Source of the DNA: Cryomorpha sp963748925
GTDB lineage: Bacteria > Bacteroidota > Bacteroidia > Flavobacteriales_D > Cryomorphaceae
Assembly (NCBI GenBank): GCA_963748925.1
Contig: CAVVKG010000001.1
Coordinates: forward strand, 62,001 to 126,000
Reading direction: 5' to 3'
DNA length: 64,000 nucleotides
Part shown: positions 55,792-64,000 of the stretch, piece after piece
Numbering within the stretch: position 1 is the first letter of the stretch
Layout of the letters: every line of letters starts with the position of its first letter
Translations under genes and position numbers: made by a program
Notes under the pieces: model-generated
The model's database searches: none
The model's input: only the letters and a program-made list of their open reading frames with translations
What the model was told of the DNA's origin: nothing

Positions 55792-55895
55792 GCAGCCCAA
55801 TGATCATTTATTCTGTTTCATAGCAAATTAACCCCGTAGAGAACGCCCTTCGGGTTTATTTTTGGGGTTTTGCTACTTCGTAATCTGTGAGAATC
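55792..55895. repeat. ~100-bp direct repeat, copy A (left of toxin-antitoxin)
   Basis: It starts AGCAGCCCAAT, passes TTCTGTTTCATAGCAAAT, ACCCCGTAGAGAACGC, CTTCGGGTTTATTTTT, and ends AATCTGTGAGAATCC. Copy B at 56481-56579 repeats the same landmarks in the same order and orientation. A third, shorter trace is at 56589-56632. Confidence 0.8.
55828..55863 (+). terminator. Terminator-like hairpin in repeat copy A
   Basis: TTAACCC (55828-55834) pairs with GGGTTTA (55852-55858) with one mismatch, followed by TTTTT. It could end the transcript of the membrane-protein gene. Confidence 0.45.
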
Positions 55896-55964
55896 CTTTC
55901 AATCTGTGGTGAAAAAGATTTAACCACTATTTCTAACATTTTGTACCTTTAATAAAAAGTAGTC

Positions 55965-56153
55965 ATGATATCAAAAGAGAAACTTAAAGAAGAGATAGAT
56001 AAATTTCCCGAGGATGAAATTTCAATAGACGAACTTATTGAAAGACTGGTTTTCATTGAAAAACTGGAACATAGAATTTCTTCATCAGAACAGAATGGTG
56101 CAAAGTTGACAGAAGAAGAAATGAGAAATGAAATTGGAAAATGGTCAAAATAA
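55965..56153 (+). CDS. Antitoxin-like protein of a type II toxin-antitoxin pair
   Basis: The 62-residue acidic protein (SKEKLKEEIDKFPEDEISID, FIEKLEHRISSSEQNGAKLT) has the size and charge of antitoxins paired with RelE/ParE toxins. Its end overlaps the toxin start by 13 bp (toxin ATG 56141, antitoxin stop 56151-56153), the classic arrangement. It would bind the toxin and probably autoregulate the promoter. It lies between two ~100-bp direct repeats. The family is not named from sequence alone. Confidence 0.7.
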   Translation: MISKEKLKEEIDKFPEDEISIDELIERLVFIEKLEHRISSSEQNGAKLTEEEMRNEIGKWSK

Positions 56154-56444
56154 GATGGCTTCCTGTAGCCAAAGAAAGACCTACGGGAGATATTTGAATA
56201 CGTTTCCCGCGATTCAAAGCGTTACGCAAAGCGACAAATTGACAAAATTTTCAGCAGAACGCTTATCTTGAAAACGCACATTCAGGCTGGAAGAATTGTT
56301 GAAGAACTTAGCAAACCAGAAATTAGAGAGATTGTTGAAGGAAACTACAGAATAATATATCGAATTGTAACTGTTTCGGAAGTGGATATTTTGATGGTCC
56401 ACCATGGTGCGAGAGACCTGACACGTAGAATACCAAAAGACTAA
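56141..56444 (+). pseudogene. RelE/ParE-type toxin with +1 frameshift
   Basis: ATG 56141 gives KIRWLPVAKE and then meets TGA at 56195. Removing one A within AAAGAAAG (56171-56178) restores DLREIFEYVSRDSKRYAKRQ, KIFSRTLILKTHIQAGRIVE, EIREIVEGNYRIIYRIV and VHHGARDL to a natural stop at 56442-56444, ~100 residues. These are the RelE/ParE-fold landmarks (helical DL..IFEYV..DS, then EI.EGNYRIIYRI and the closing HH.R strand). As read, no active toxin would be made. The antitoxin frame is intact, so loss of the toxin is tolerable. A sequencing indel in the A-rich run is the alternative. Confidence 0.82.
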
Positions 56445-56480
56445 AAATGCAGAGCAATTTCTATGTACTTGGGCCTCTAT

Positions 56481-56579
56481 AGCAGCCCAATTATAGTTTT
56501 TCTGTTTCATAGCAAATAAACCCATAGAGAACGCTTTTCGGGTTTATTTTTAACCGTAGTTCGAAATCTGTGAGAATCC
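56481..56579. repeat. ~100-bp direct repeat, copy B (right of toxin-antitoxin)
   Basis: AGCAGCCCAATTAT ... TTCTGTTTCATAGCAAATAAACCC ... GGGTTTATTTTT ... AATCTGTGAGAATCC follows copy A (55792-55895) in order and orientation, so the toxin-antitoxin unit lies between two direct copies. A partial third copy (GATAAACCCGTGGAGAACGCTCTTCG) follows at 56592-56617. Confidence 0.8.
56515..56551 (+). terminator. Terminator hairpin in repeat copy B, after the toxin
   Basis: AATAAACCC (56515-56523) pairs perfectly with GGGTTTATT (56540-56548), nine bp, followed by TTT. It lies about 70 bases after the toxin stop. Confidence 0.6.
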
Positions 56580-56864
56580 ATTAAATCATAGCGATAAACC
56601 CGTGGAGAACGCTCTTCGTCTTTATTTTTGGGGTGAACTGATTAGAGAGGTCAATAGGGGCGTAGCCTCAATATCTTCGTCGCGGATGATCAGGCCATGT
56701 ATTTTAATCGCAAGAGCTTAGCCTTGACATCTACATTACACTATCATAATGCAAGATGAATTTCGCAGAAAGCTACCGGGGCTGTGGCACTTGGTCCACA
56801 AAAATTAATTCAAATCGGATTGCTCTTGCGTATACTTCCTATTTCGATTTTGCGATGGTTATAC
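56580..56864. other. Intergenic region with partial repeat copy C
   Basis: After the partial repeat (56589-56632) no coding or hairpin signal is recognised. The minus-strand CHAT gene ends at its right. Confidence 0.5.
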
Positions 56865-59800
56865 TCAGCTATTATATTCGCTTTTCTTCCTCTTAGTCCT
56901 CACCCACACAACTAAAAGCCCAAGAGCGCCAGCTGCCAGCCCAAGCGGCCACCCATAGTCGGCTAGTATTGATTTAGGTGCCATAAATTTTCCGTCTTCA
57001 CCGGTAAGCACCACACCACCCCAGTAGTAAGGCGCTGCGAGTTCGCCTGTATGGCTTGACAAATAATCAAGCTTTGCTTGACGCAAGGCATCTGAGTACG
57101 CCATTTCCTGATCTATATGGCTATAAAACTTCTTCATAATCCACGTACTTTGCTTATCGTCTATTTGCCAAAGGCTGTACATCACATTCGGGCAACCTGC
57201 ATATTGGAAGGCATGTGCGAGAGATAGCACTCCATCACCTTCCCGATAAGCACCAATACCCGTTTCGCAGGCAGTTAGCACGGCCATGTTGGCCTGCAAA
57301 GGTTGATTGTAAAGTTCGTAGGCATATAAATACCCATCATCATTGGTTTCAGCATGGGGAGTAAGCGCCAGGAAGCTCATCAATGGGTTATCATCTTGCA
57401 GTTGGGCATGTGTGCCAAAATGAAGGATACCTGCCTTGGAAGCATTGCTCCTGAAGGATGCTTCGTTGGCTTCGCTACCTGTAAATACTTTTCCTCTTGG
57501 CTTCAGCTCTTCGGCAAATTCAACCGACCAGGGAGTTTGTACCCAGGAAGTAAATGTCGAGTCGGCCTTTTTGCCGGAAGGTAAATGTTTGCGATAATCT
57601 GCTTTAAGCTCATCCGAAAATCCCGGAGCTAATGCGAGTATTTCTCCGTTGGCCTTTCTGTCCTGATTTTTCATTCCCGGAAGGGTGTTTCTAAGAATAA
57701 AAGTGTGCTTATTGAGAAGCCAGGGCCAGGTAGCGTAATCAGGGCTTTGAGTGGAAGCGGTAATCAGGGTTTCAAAATTGAGGAAGTTAAGCGCACCATC
57801 GGGTATTAGAAGTACACGCTGTTTAAGGTTTGCTTCGATGGGCTGCCAAAGTATGGTATAGAGGTAATGGCTTAGCGCCGCAATTCTGTGAGGATGGGCT
57901 CTCTGCTCGAGAAGCTGACGGTAGGTGCGCACTGAATCTTGCCAGGAAGAGGGGAGGTTTAACAGGGTAGTATTAAAGTCATTGCCGTTGGCCACAAGCA
58001 CGGCCATGGCGGTGTCGGCATCAAAAAAGGCTACGAGGCTGGCCTTGCTCGCTGCGAGCCTTTTTTGCACCTCGGCTGCCTTAGGCACTGCAGGATCATA
58101 GCGAAGCTCGTACCAGTCGGGATAAGTGGTGTGTAAATAAGCTTGGTAGTTGCGCCATCGGTTTAGCGTTTCAAAGCGTAGTTGCGACCAGTATTCATCC
58201 TGTTGGTCTTTTGCCTTGGCTTGCACAAACCTAAGTTCCTCGCGCAGCCTGCGGTCTTTTTCTACTACCGAATCGGGAACATTGGCATAATTCATTGCCG
58301 TACGGTTTTGAAGGGCTGAGCGTATAGAAGCGGACCGGCTTTGCTCAAGACTGCTTAAGTAGAGCGCCTTCATGTTGTCGTTTATATCAGGCTGAATGCT
58401 GGCCAGTAAAACGCCCTTTCGGTAAATGGATTTTATAAGCGGAAGTACCGTATTGTGCTCTGATTCGAAGTTTAAAAACGGCCATAGCTGTTCCATCAGT
58501 GCGTCCATAGTTTGCATAACTTCCATGCCTTCTTCAAAGCTTTTCTCGCCGACTAAATGCTTTTTACTCAGCAATACATCAAGATGAAAACTAATGAGAT
58601 TGAGTACATAAGGGTCAAGATATTCTACGGGATATTGAGATAAATTCGCCACATCCACTTGCCCTTCGGAGGGGTTACATACGGCTGTCCATGCTTTTTG
58701 AATATACCGAGCGGTGCTATCGGGCTTATCAATTTCGTGAAAACGCTCGCCTAAGATGAATCAGAGATTCAAGGGTCCATTGATTTTGATCTGTTACCGT
58801 TTTGGAATAAATGGAGAGACACGTGCGGTAATTGTTCAATGCCTCTTCCTGGTTTCCATTCCACCATTTCATATCGGCGAGGCCATATAGAGAGTTAGCT
58901 GTTTTTGGGTGGTTTTTACCAAATGCCCTAAGCCGCCGTTCGTAGGATTCTTTGTAATAGGTAAAGGCTCTGCTTGTGTCTTTTCTATCTTGCGAAACCA
59001 ATGCCAGATTAAAAGCGCTTTGGCCAAGTTCTGTATCAGATTGTTCTTCTGCGAGCTCTCTTTGTAAAAGAGCTAGGTAAAAAAGAGAATCAGCTTGTTG
59101 ATTCATCCCTTCCGCATAGTATACCCCGCCGAGTCCATCGTACATATTGGCCCTGTAAAAATGAGGGTTTGGCAAGAGCGAATCTGCCAGATTTAATCCC
59201 TTTGTAAGGTAAATACGTGCCTTCTCATAGTCATCAAGCATGGAGTATATGGAACCCATATTGTGGTATTCATTCATTAGAGAATAGTAAGAAGCTTGCT
59301 TTTCGTGAACGGCTATAGCATGTTCCAATAAGGCAAGTGCTTCATCAATCTGGCCCATGTCTGATTTAATAATGCTCAGGTTTGATGCCACGCTAAGTAA
59401 TTGAGGGTGATCTGATGGAAGGTGGATCTGGAGAATTTCATAAGCTTCTTCATAAGCTTTTCCGGCTTTGGCTTTTAGCCCCAGCTCATCATAAACCGAT
59501 GCCAGTGAATTAAGGTTATATGCTATTTCTTTTGCAGTGGAGTCAAAAATAGCGTAACGTAGTCGAAGAGCTTCTTCTACTAAATTTCGAGCTTGCTCCA
59601 GATCGTCGGTATAAATACTTACGAGGCCTTTCCATTCGGTCGCTTTGGCCAGGATGAGGGTATCGGGGGTACTTCTTTGCGCTTCAAAAAAAATACTCTT
59701 GTTCAAAATCTCTTTGGCCTTTGAAAATTCTGAAAGGTAGAGCATGTTACTCCCATAGGTAAAGTAAACCGAACCCATAAAAGAGGGCAGGGGTGGATGT

Positions 59801-60084
59801 GCTTCCAGTTTTGCTACCAGTGCTTCCGATTCTGCAACAGACTCTGTTGGCATACCCATTACACCTAAGGTGTGTGCGTGTCGGTGCCGATAATAAGCAA
59901 GGCTGTCTTTTTGATTTTTAGATTTCCAAAGAGCGGTTAACTCATCTGCCTTGAGCAAGGCTTCATCATAGCGTCCACTATCGTACAATTGGTTAAACTG
60001 GTTCCGTAATTCATTGGCTTCAGCTTGTGCCATTGATATTAATGGAACGAACACCAAGAAAATGATGGACAGGAATCTATACAT
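56865..60084 (-). pseudogene. TPR-CHAT protease gene split by a one-base frameshift
   Basis: The frame from ATG 60084 encodes a signal peptide (ending SMAQA) and ~430 residues of TPR repeats (HNMGSIYSMLDDYEKARIYL, TANSLYGLADMKWWNGNQEE), stopping at 58729. The CHAT frame is open from 58763, in the other frame, and its only nearby start is GTG 58658. Skipping one base at 58752 joins ...LESLIHL to GERFHEIDKPDSTARYIQKA smoothly, giving ~1070 residues. The CHAT domain is complete: catalytic-type His in ILHFGTHAQ and Cys in MAVLTACETGIGAYREGDGV, with SLWQIDD, and a C-terminal membrane segment (PLGLAAGALGLLVVWV). TPR-CHAT proteins are caspase-like peptidases. The split is either a mutation or an assembly error. 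Confidence 0.75.
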
Positions 60085-60181
60085 GCCATAAAGGTGGTGA
60101 ATATTTTAGTCAAAGTCCACTATGTGAGGGTTCAACTTCCTTAAAAAAGTTTCAAGGGAGTTAACGGAATGAATTGACTAG
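60085..60181. other. Short non-coding gap
   Basis: This gap lies between the TPR-CHAT start and the remnant T9SS domain. No signal is recognised except AT-rich sequence that should hold the TPR-CHAT promoter. Confidence 0.4.
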
Positions 60182-60427
60182 CTATTTTTTCATCCAGATT
60201 ACCGGTTTTACATTTGTGTCCCCATAAAACTGAAACACATAGGTGCCTGCACTAAACCGATCTACCGGAATGGTTCTTCTCGGGTTACCGTTTAAATTTA
60301 TTCTTAAAACTTCTGATAAGGTATCAAGTTTCATATTTATTTCAACATTATCAAAATCAAAACATTCTGTATCTACATTTTCGTAATAAAGAGCAAATTG
60401 AGCATTTAAACGAGGTAGGTATAATTA
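60182..60427 (-). pseudogene. Remnant of a T9SS-cargo C-terminus
   Basis: On the minus strand a frame of ~80 codons ends TAG at 60182. It reads ...ENVDTECFDFDNVEINMKLD, then LRINLNGNPRRTIPVDRFSA followed by GTYVFQFYGDTNVKPVIWMKK. The second half has the strand pattern of a type A sorting domain (NGNPRRTIPVDRFSAGTYVFQF resembles the ..I.V..L..G.Y.. end). It has no start codon before an in-frame stop (60425-60427) apart from an internal ATG, so it is a truncated gene tail. It may be what is left of a secreted protein removed by rearrangement. Confidence 0.5.
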
Positions 60428-60677
60428 AGATTACCTTAATTCAGGTAAGAATATGGTTGATTAATGAGTCGGTTTCGAAAAATATGAATCTAAATGCTGA
60501 AATCTTATAACTTTATAAAAAGCGAAATATTTATGTAACAAACTCATAAACAATAATATAAATGTAATGTCTCTAGTTTTTTGATTAACTCTATGAAATT
60601 TAATGTATAACTTATTGTAAAAATTACGTAAGAGATTTAGTTAACTGAAATACTACGTTTACCGATATCCCCTTATC
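60428..60677. other. AT-rich leader of the repeat protein gene
   Basis: No gene is seen. TACGTTTA at 60654-60661, one mismatch from TAnnTTTG, lies just before the ATG at 60678 but has no clear -33 partner. Confidence 0.35.
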
Positions 60678-63011
60678 ATGAACAAATATTCTATTATTGT
60701 AAGTTTGCTATTTGTCCTTACGAGCGTCTCTACGTTCGCTCAGGCTCCTGAACATATTAATTATCAGGCTGCACTTCGAAATTCTCAAACAGGCGTTGAG
60801 CTTTCAAATCAGGAAGTTTTTCTTGTAGTGAAATTTCTGGATGGCGGTCCTGGTGGAAGCATAGTTTATCAGGAGGAGCATTCCGAAGTTACCAGCAGCC
60901 TTTATGGCATCATTAATATTAAACTCGGCGATGGAAATCCTGTTCAGGGAGAGTTTCATGAAATTCCCTGGAGTAGTGGAGATATCTGGCTTGATCTTGA
61001 AGGAGACGTTGGTAACGGATTGGAGCCAATTGGTATAAGCAAATTTTCGAGTGTTCCCTATGCATTATATGCTGCAGATGCCCCTGCTGCTGAGCCAGAT
61101 GGTGATGGTGATTCGACAAATGAAATTCAAGACCTTACTTTTTCAAACCATATATTGTCTATTTCAAAAAATAACAATGCTGCCACTGTAGACATGAGCG
61201 GATATATCAACGCACCAGATGATGACTCTGATCCTAGTAATGAGATCCAAGACTTAAACCTTAGCAATGACACGCTTACGATTTTAGGAAATCCCAACCC
61301 TACCAAAATAGACCTCACCCCTTATATTAATATACCCGATGCAGATAGCGACCCCAATAATGAGCTTATCACGGCTTTTGATTACAATCCTTTAACTTCA
61401 ATTATTTCTATTACTGAAGCAGGAGATACTCTAAGTCTGGATTTATCACCTCTTGCAGGTGGCGGGGGACCCGATGCCGACGCTGATCCTCAAAACGAGA
61501 TTCAAGACTTAAATCTATCAAATGATACTTTAACTATTACCAATAATGATTTTGCTACAAAAATTGATTTAACGAATTATAGAAACGTTCCCAATCTGGA
61601 TAACGACCCAGCCAACGAGATTCAAGACTTAAATCTATCAAATGATACTTTAACTATTACCAATAACGATTTTGCTACAAAAATTGATTTAACGAATTAT
61701 AGAAACGTTCCCAATCTGGATAACGATTCAGCCAACGAGATTCAAGACTTAAATCTATCAAATGATACTTTAACTATTACCAATAACGATTTTGCTACAA
61801 AAATTGATTTAACCAATTATAGAAACGTTCCCAATTTGGATAACGACCCAGCCAACGAGATTCAAGACTTAAATCTATCGAACGATACGTTAACGATTAC
61901 CGGTAACGGTTCTGCAACGTCTATTAATTTGATTAATTATAGAAACGTTCCCAATCTGGATAACGACCCAGCCAACGAGATTCAAGACTTAAATCTGTCG
62001 AATGATACTTTAATAATTACTGGCAATGGTTCTGCAACGTCTATTAATTTGATTAATTATAGAAACGTTCCCAATCTGGATAACGACCCAGCCAACGAGA
62101 TTCAAGACTTAAATCTATCGAATGATACTTTAATGATTACTGGCAATGGCTCTGCAACGCCTATTAATTTGATCGATTATAAAAACATTCCGAATTTAGA
62201 TAATGATCCTGCAAACGAAATTCAAGATCTTCAATTATCAGGAAACACTCTTACCATAACTGGAAATCTTTCGGCAAATGAGATTGATCTCAATAATGTT
62301 GTTGAAAATTCTACCCTTGCTAGTGGAAACATTTATATTGGCGACTCAGGTGACAACCCTTCATCCCAAGACGTTTCAGGTGATGTTAGACTCTATTTGG
62401 ATGGATCAACGACAGTTCGGGGAATTCAAGATATTCCTGTCTCTACCACTGCTCCTACCGATGGACAAATGCTGGTTTATAACTCTGGAACGAATATGTG
62501 GATACCAACGACCTCTGCAACTCCAACAGTCACTACCAAATACTATTCTGTAGACCCTATGGATTTTGTGGAACTAACCGATGTAGAAAACGGCGTCGAA
62601 TTAGATGAACACAATGCAATTAAATTCTATAATAAGAACGCTCCGTTTGCTATGATTTATAAAAGTGATATCAATCAGCTGGGTGCACCCGTTCATTTGC
62701 CACACGGAGCAACAATAACCAGTGTGAAGTTTTTTATTCGTGACAATGGAATGGGAGCAATGATGTTGTCTTTGGAAAGAAAAAAGCTTGACGATTATAG
62801 CACAACAAATACAGCAATCTCATCAGGCTCAACTACCGCTACTTTTGGGAATTCAACATTCACCTTGGCAGTCAATGGTAATAATGTAGTCGATAATAAT
62901 TTGTATTCCTACAGGGTTTTTGTTTCCATTCCGGATGATGAGCAAGATAAGGCTGAACCTATAGCTAACATTCAACAGGTCGTTTACGGAGTGGTAATCG
63001 CCTATGAATAA
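60678..63011 (+). CDS. Secreted tail-fibre-like protein with tandem 40-aa repeats
   Basis: The 777-residue protein has a signal peptide ending STFAQ. An N-terminal domain common in secreted Bacteroidota proteins follows (HINYQAALRNSQTGVELSNQ, FLDGGPGGSIVYQEEHSEV, SKFSSVPYALYAADAP). From ~140 to 535 acidic repeats of the type LDNDPANEIQDLNLSNDTL occur; six are 40-residue units encoded by exact 120-bp repeats, preceded and followed by divergent ones. The C-terminal ~240 residues form a separate domain (YYSVDPMDFVELTDVENGVE ... AEPIANIQQVVYGVVIAYE). D-x-D-x-D-P segments may bind calcium. No T9SS sorting domain is seen, so export or anchoring is unclear. Function is unknown; adhesion is plausible. 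Confidence 0.78.
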   Translation: MNKYSIIVSLLFVLTSVSTFAQAPEHINYQAALRNSQTGVELSNQEVFLVVKFLDGGPGGSIVYQEEHSEVTSSLYGIINIKLGDGNPVQGEFHEIPWSSGDIWLDLEGDVGNGLEPIGISKFSSVPYALYAADAPAAEPDGDGDSTNEIQDLTFSNHILSISKNNNAATVDMSGYINAPDDDSDPSNEIQDLNLSNDTLTILGNPNPTKIDLTPYINIPDADSDPNNELITAFDYNPLTSIISITEAGDTLSLDLSPLAGGGGPDADADPQNEIQDLNLSNDTLTITNNDFATKIDLTNYRNVPNLDNDPANEIQDLNLSNDTLTITNNDFATKIDLTNYRNVPNLDNDSANEIQDLNLSNDTLTITNNDFATKIDLTNYRNVPNLDNDPANEIQDLNLSNDTLTITGNGSATSINLINYRNVPNLDNDPANEIQDLNLSNDTLIITGNGSATSINLINYRNVPNLDNDPANEIQDLNLSNDTLMITGNGSATPINLIDYKNIPNLDNDPANEIQDLQLSGNTLTITGNLSANEIDLNNVVENSTLASGNIYIGDSGDNPSSQDVSGDVRLYLDGSTTVRGIQDIPVSTTAPTDGQMLVYNSGTNMWIPTTSATPTVTTKYYSVDPMDFVELTDVENGVELDEHNAIKFYNKNAPFAMIYKSDINQLGAPVHLPHGATITSVKFFIRDNGMGAMMLSLERKKLDDYSTTNTAISSGSTTATFGNSTFTLAVNGNNVVDNNLYSYRVFVSIPDDEQDKAEPIANIQQVVYGVVIAYE
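61501..62220 (+). repeat. Six tandem 120-bp repeats within the secreted protein gene
   Basis: Units begin TTCAAGACTTAAATCT at 61501, 61621, 61741, 61861, 61981 and 62101. The first three differ by only a few bases. The last three share a variant second half (GGTTCTGCAACG). Period 120 keeps the frame, so copy number can change without breaking the protein. Weaker copies lie before (from ~61220) and after (62221). Confidence 0.95.
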
Positions 63012-63278
63012 ATTTATTGAAGTTTAGAGTCCCATTCAATCTCCATGAGTCTTTGATCTGTTTTCTCTTCCGGACGATCAAATCAGGTGCTTTTTCTGAA
63101 ATGAAATTTTAATTTCAGGGAAGTTTGGAAGTCAAGTCACTTCTATTATATAGTTCATTTGTAACAGGTACAGTCAATTTGAATTTTGCTATTTTTAGCA
63201 TTCAAAGTTTAAACGACAATCGAGTATGGAAAGGTGTCTAATTTAACTACCTTCCCTGAAACTTAAAACCCTGTATTT
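63012..63278. other. Intergenic region, no recognised gene
   Basis: AT-rich spacer between two secreted-protein genes on the plus strand. CTGAAAT (63096-63102) and ATTTCAG (63112-63118) can pair but no U-run follows, so a terminator is doubtful. Confidence 0.4.
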
Positions 63279-64000
63279 ATGAAAAAAATATCTACTTTAT
63301 TGGCCACTTTAGCTTTCGTGGTCGGCGCAAATGCGCAAACGTCATTTAGTGACGATTTTGAAAGCTACGCTGAAGGCGATTATATTGGAGTGGAATCTGA
63401 TATCTGGTCTACCTGGAGTGGAGCGACCGGTGGAAATGAAGATGCTCAGGTTGTAACTGACGAGTCGCTTAGCGGCACAAATTCAATTTATTTTTCTTCT
63501 ACTGGTGCAAACGGTGGACCTCAAGATGTTATCCTTCCATTTGGAGGACAGTATAGTGATGGCTTGTTTGTTTTCAATGCTGCGATGTTGGTTGAAACCG
63601 GAAGCAATGCTTATTTCAATTTTCAGGCTAATTCAACTCCAGGCCAGGTTTGGGCTTTAGATGTAAATGCCGAAGATGGAGTGGTAGCAGTAACAGAGAG
63701 CGGAGCTCCTAAGGCGAATGGCTCTTATACTGAAGGTGAGTGGTTTGAGATTACCATCGAGGCCAACCTTAGTTTTAATATCTGGAAGGTTTTTATTGAT
63801 GGCAATTTGGTAGGTAGCTTTTCAAGTGGAGCTAACCAGGTAGCTTCTGCAGATATTTTCCCTGTGCAAGGGTCATCTTTTTGGATTGACGATATATCGT
63901 ATTCCTGGGAAGAGGTGGTTATTCCTAACGTAAACCTTAGTTCTATTGATCTTGGTGGTATCGGAGCTCTCGCAGATATTACCTTATTCTCCAATCGCTG
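63279..64000 (+). CDS. Secreted concanavalin/lectin-like protein, 5' part (runs off right edge)
   Basis: ATG 63279 opens a frame that continues past the window end (240 codons visible). A signal peptide ends at GANAQ. The mature protein begins with an FSDDFESYAEGDYIG motif, then VVTDESLSGTNSIYFSS and WFEITIEANLSFNIWKVFID, GNLVGSF and FWIDDISYSW, the strand pattern of a LamG/concanavalin-like jellyroll ending near residue 210. What follows (NVNLSSIDLGGIGALADITL) is a linker toward a missing domain, quite possibly a T9SS sorting domain. A carbohydrate-binding surface role is inferred. Confidence 0.75.
   Translation, partial: MKKISTLLATLAFVVGANAQTSFSDDFESYAEGDYIGVESDIWSTWSGATGGNEDAQVVTDESLSGTNSIYFSSTGANGGPQDVILPFGGQYSDGLFVFNAAMLVETGSNAYFNFQANSTPGQVWALDVNAEDGVVAVTESGAPKANGSYTEGEWFEITIEANLSFNIWKVFIDGNLVGSFSSGANQVASADIFPVQGSSFWIDDISYSWEEVVIPNVNLSSIDLGGIGALADITLFSNR

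Larger units (their letters stand above)
55618..55964. other. Intergenic region with repeat copy A and CACAGATT sequence
   Basis: This holds the first ~100-bp repeat copy (55792-55895), its terminator-like hairpin, and an inverted CACAGATT element (55882-55909). The segment 55618-55790 shows no coding character. Confidence 0.6.

Noticed and set aside
55792..56632. Integron attC sites around the toxin-antitoxin unit
   Set aside because: Repeats are ~100 bp and flank a TA pair as cassettes do, but no RYYYAAC/GTTRRRY ends and no imperfect whole-length palindrome; they look like terminator-bearing dispersed repeats.
61501..62220. CRISPR-like array
   Set aside because: Units are 120 bp, contiguous, in frame within a signal-peptide protein and without unique spacers.
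1..64000. rRNA, tRNA, insertion sequence or prophage genes
   Set aside because: None recognised by eye: no transposase DDE or HUH motifs, no rRNA conserved segments. tRNAs could be missed without a covariance search.

Overview
The window reads as chromosomal DNA of a Bacteroidota bacterium, most likely Flavobacteriia/Cryomorphaceae-like. The case rests on: AT-leaning sequence; at least six proteins ending in a type A Por/T9SS sorting domain (YPNP...G.Y motifs) and one ending in a type B (gliding-motility CHU_C) domain; starts with little Shine-Dalgarno signal; several sites fitting the Bacteroidota promoter TTG-N(17-23)-TAnnTTTG; a monomeric NADP isocitrate dehydrogenase; and O-acetylhomoserine-based methionine synthesis. 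No rRNA, tRNA, CRISPR array or insertion sequence was recognised.

Layout. 1-3.4 kb (minus): amine/amino-acid catabolic operon (class III aminotransferase, nitrilase-family amidohydrolase, VOC protein, and the N-terminus of a probable Orn/Lys/Arg decarboxylase running off the left edge). 3.8-7.3 kb: a GluR0-like glutamate-receptor ion channel divergent from a FUSC membrane protein. 7.3-16.2 kb (minus): a GNAT gene with an in-frame stop, an M19 dipeptidase, isocitrate dehydrogenase, a large T9SS-secreted subtilase and a PAS-LuxR regulator. 16.4-21 kb: a secreted protein, then a methionine operon (metY and a fused metX-homoserine dehydrogenase) preceded by a previously unmarked Cys/Met-rich leader ORF with alternative RNA hairpins. 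21-43.4 kb: an AraC-type membrane regulator, surface and secreted proteins, a multidomain T9SS metalloprotease, small enzymes, and two tandem DUF4331 paralogues. 43.6-47.7 kb: a His-rich TPR lipoprotein and a type B T9SS protein.

47.9-60.1 kb is accessory DNA: a type IIG restriction-modification enzyme, remnants of a second one, a HEPN-domain protein, a PD-(D/E)XK nuclease broken by a frameshift, a membrane protein probably also frameshifted, a toxin-antitoxin pair whose toxin is frameshifted and which lies between ~100-bp direct repeats carrying terminator-like hairpins, and a TPR-CHAT protease split by one extra base. Dispersed CACAGATT-type repeats sit on both sides. Broken frames concentrate here while very long genes elsewhere are intact, which suggests decay (or local assembly error) of a defence island. 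60.2-64 kb holds a remnant T9SS domain, a secreted protein with six 120-bp in-frame repeats, and the start of another secreted lectin-like protein.

The most novel items are the Cys/Met leader with its competing hairpins upstream of metY, the metX-hom fusion, the repeat-flanked toxin-antitoxin unit, and the DUF4331 pair with its His-rich TPR neighbour.
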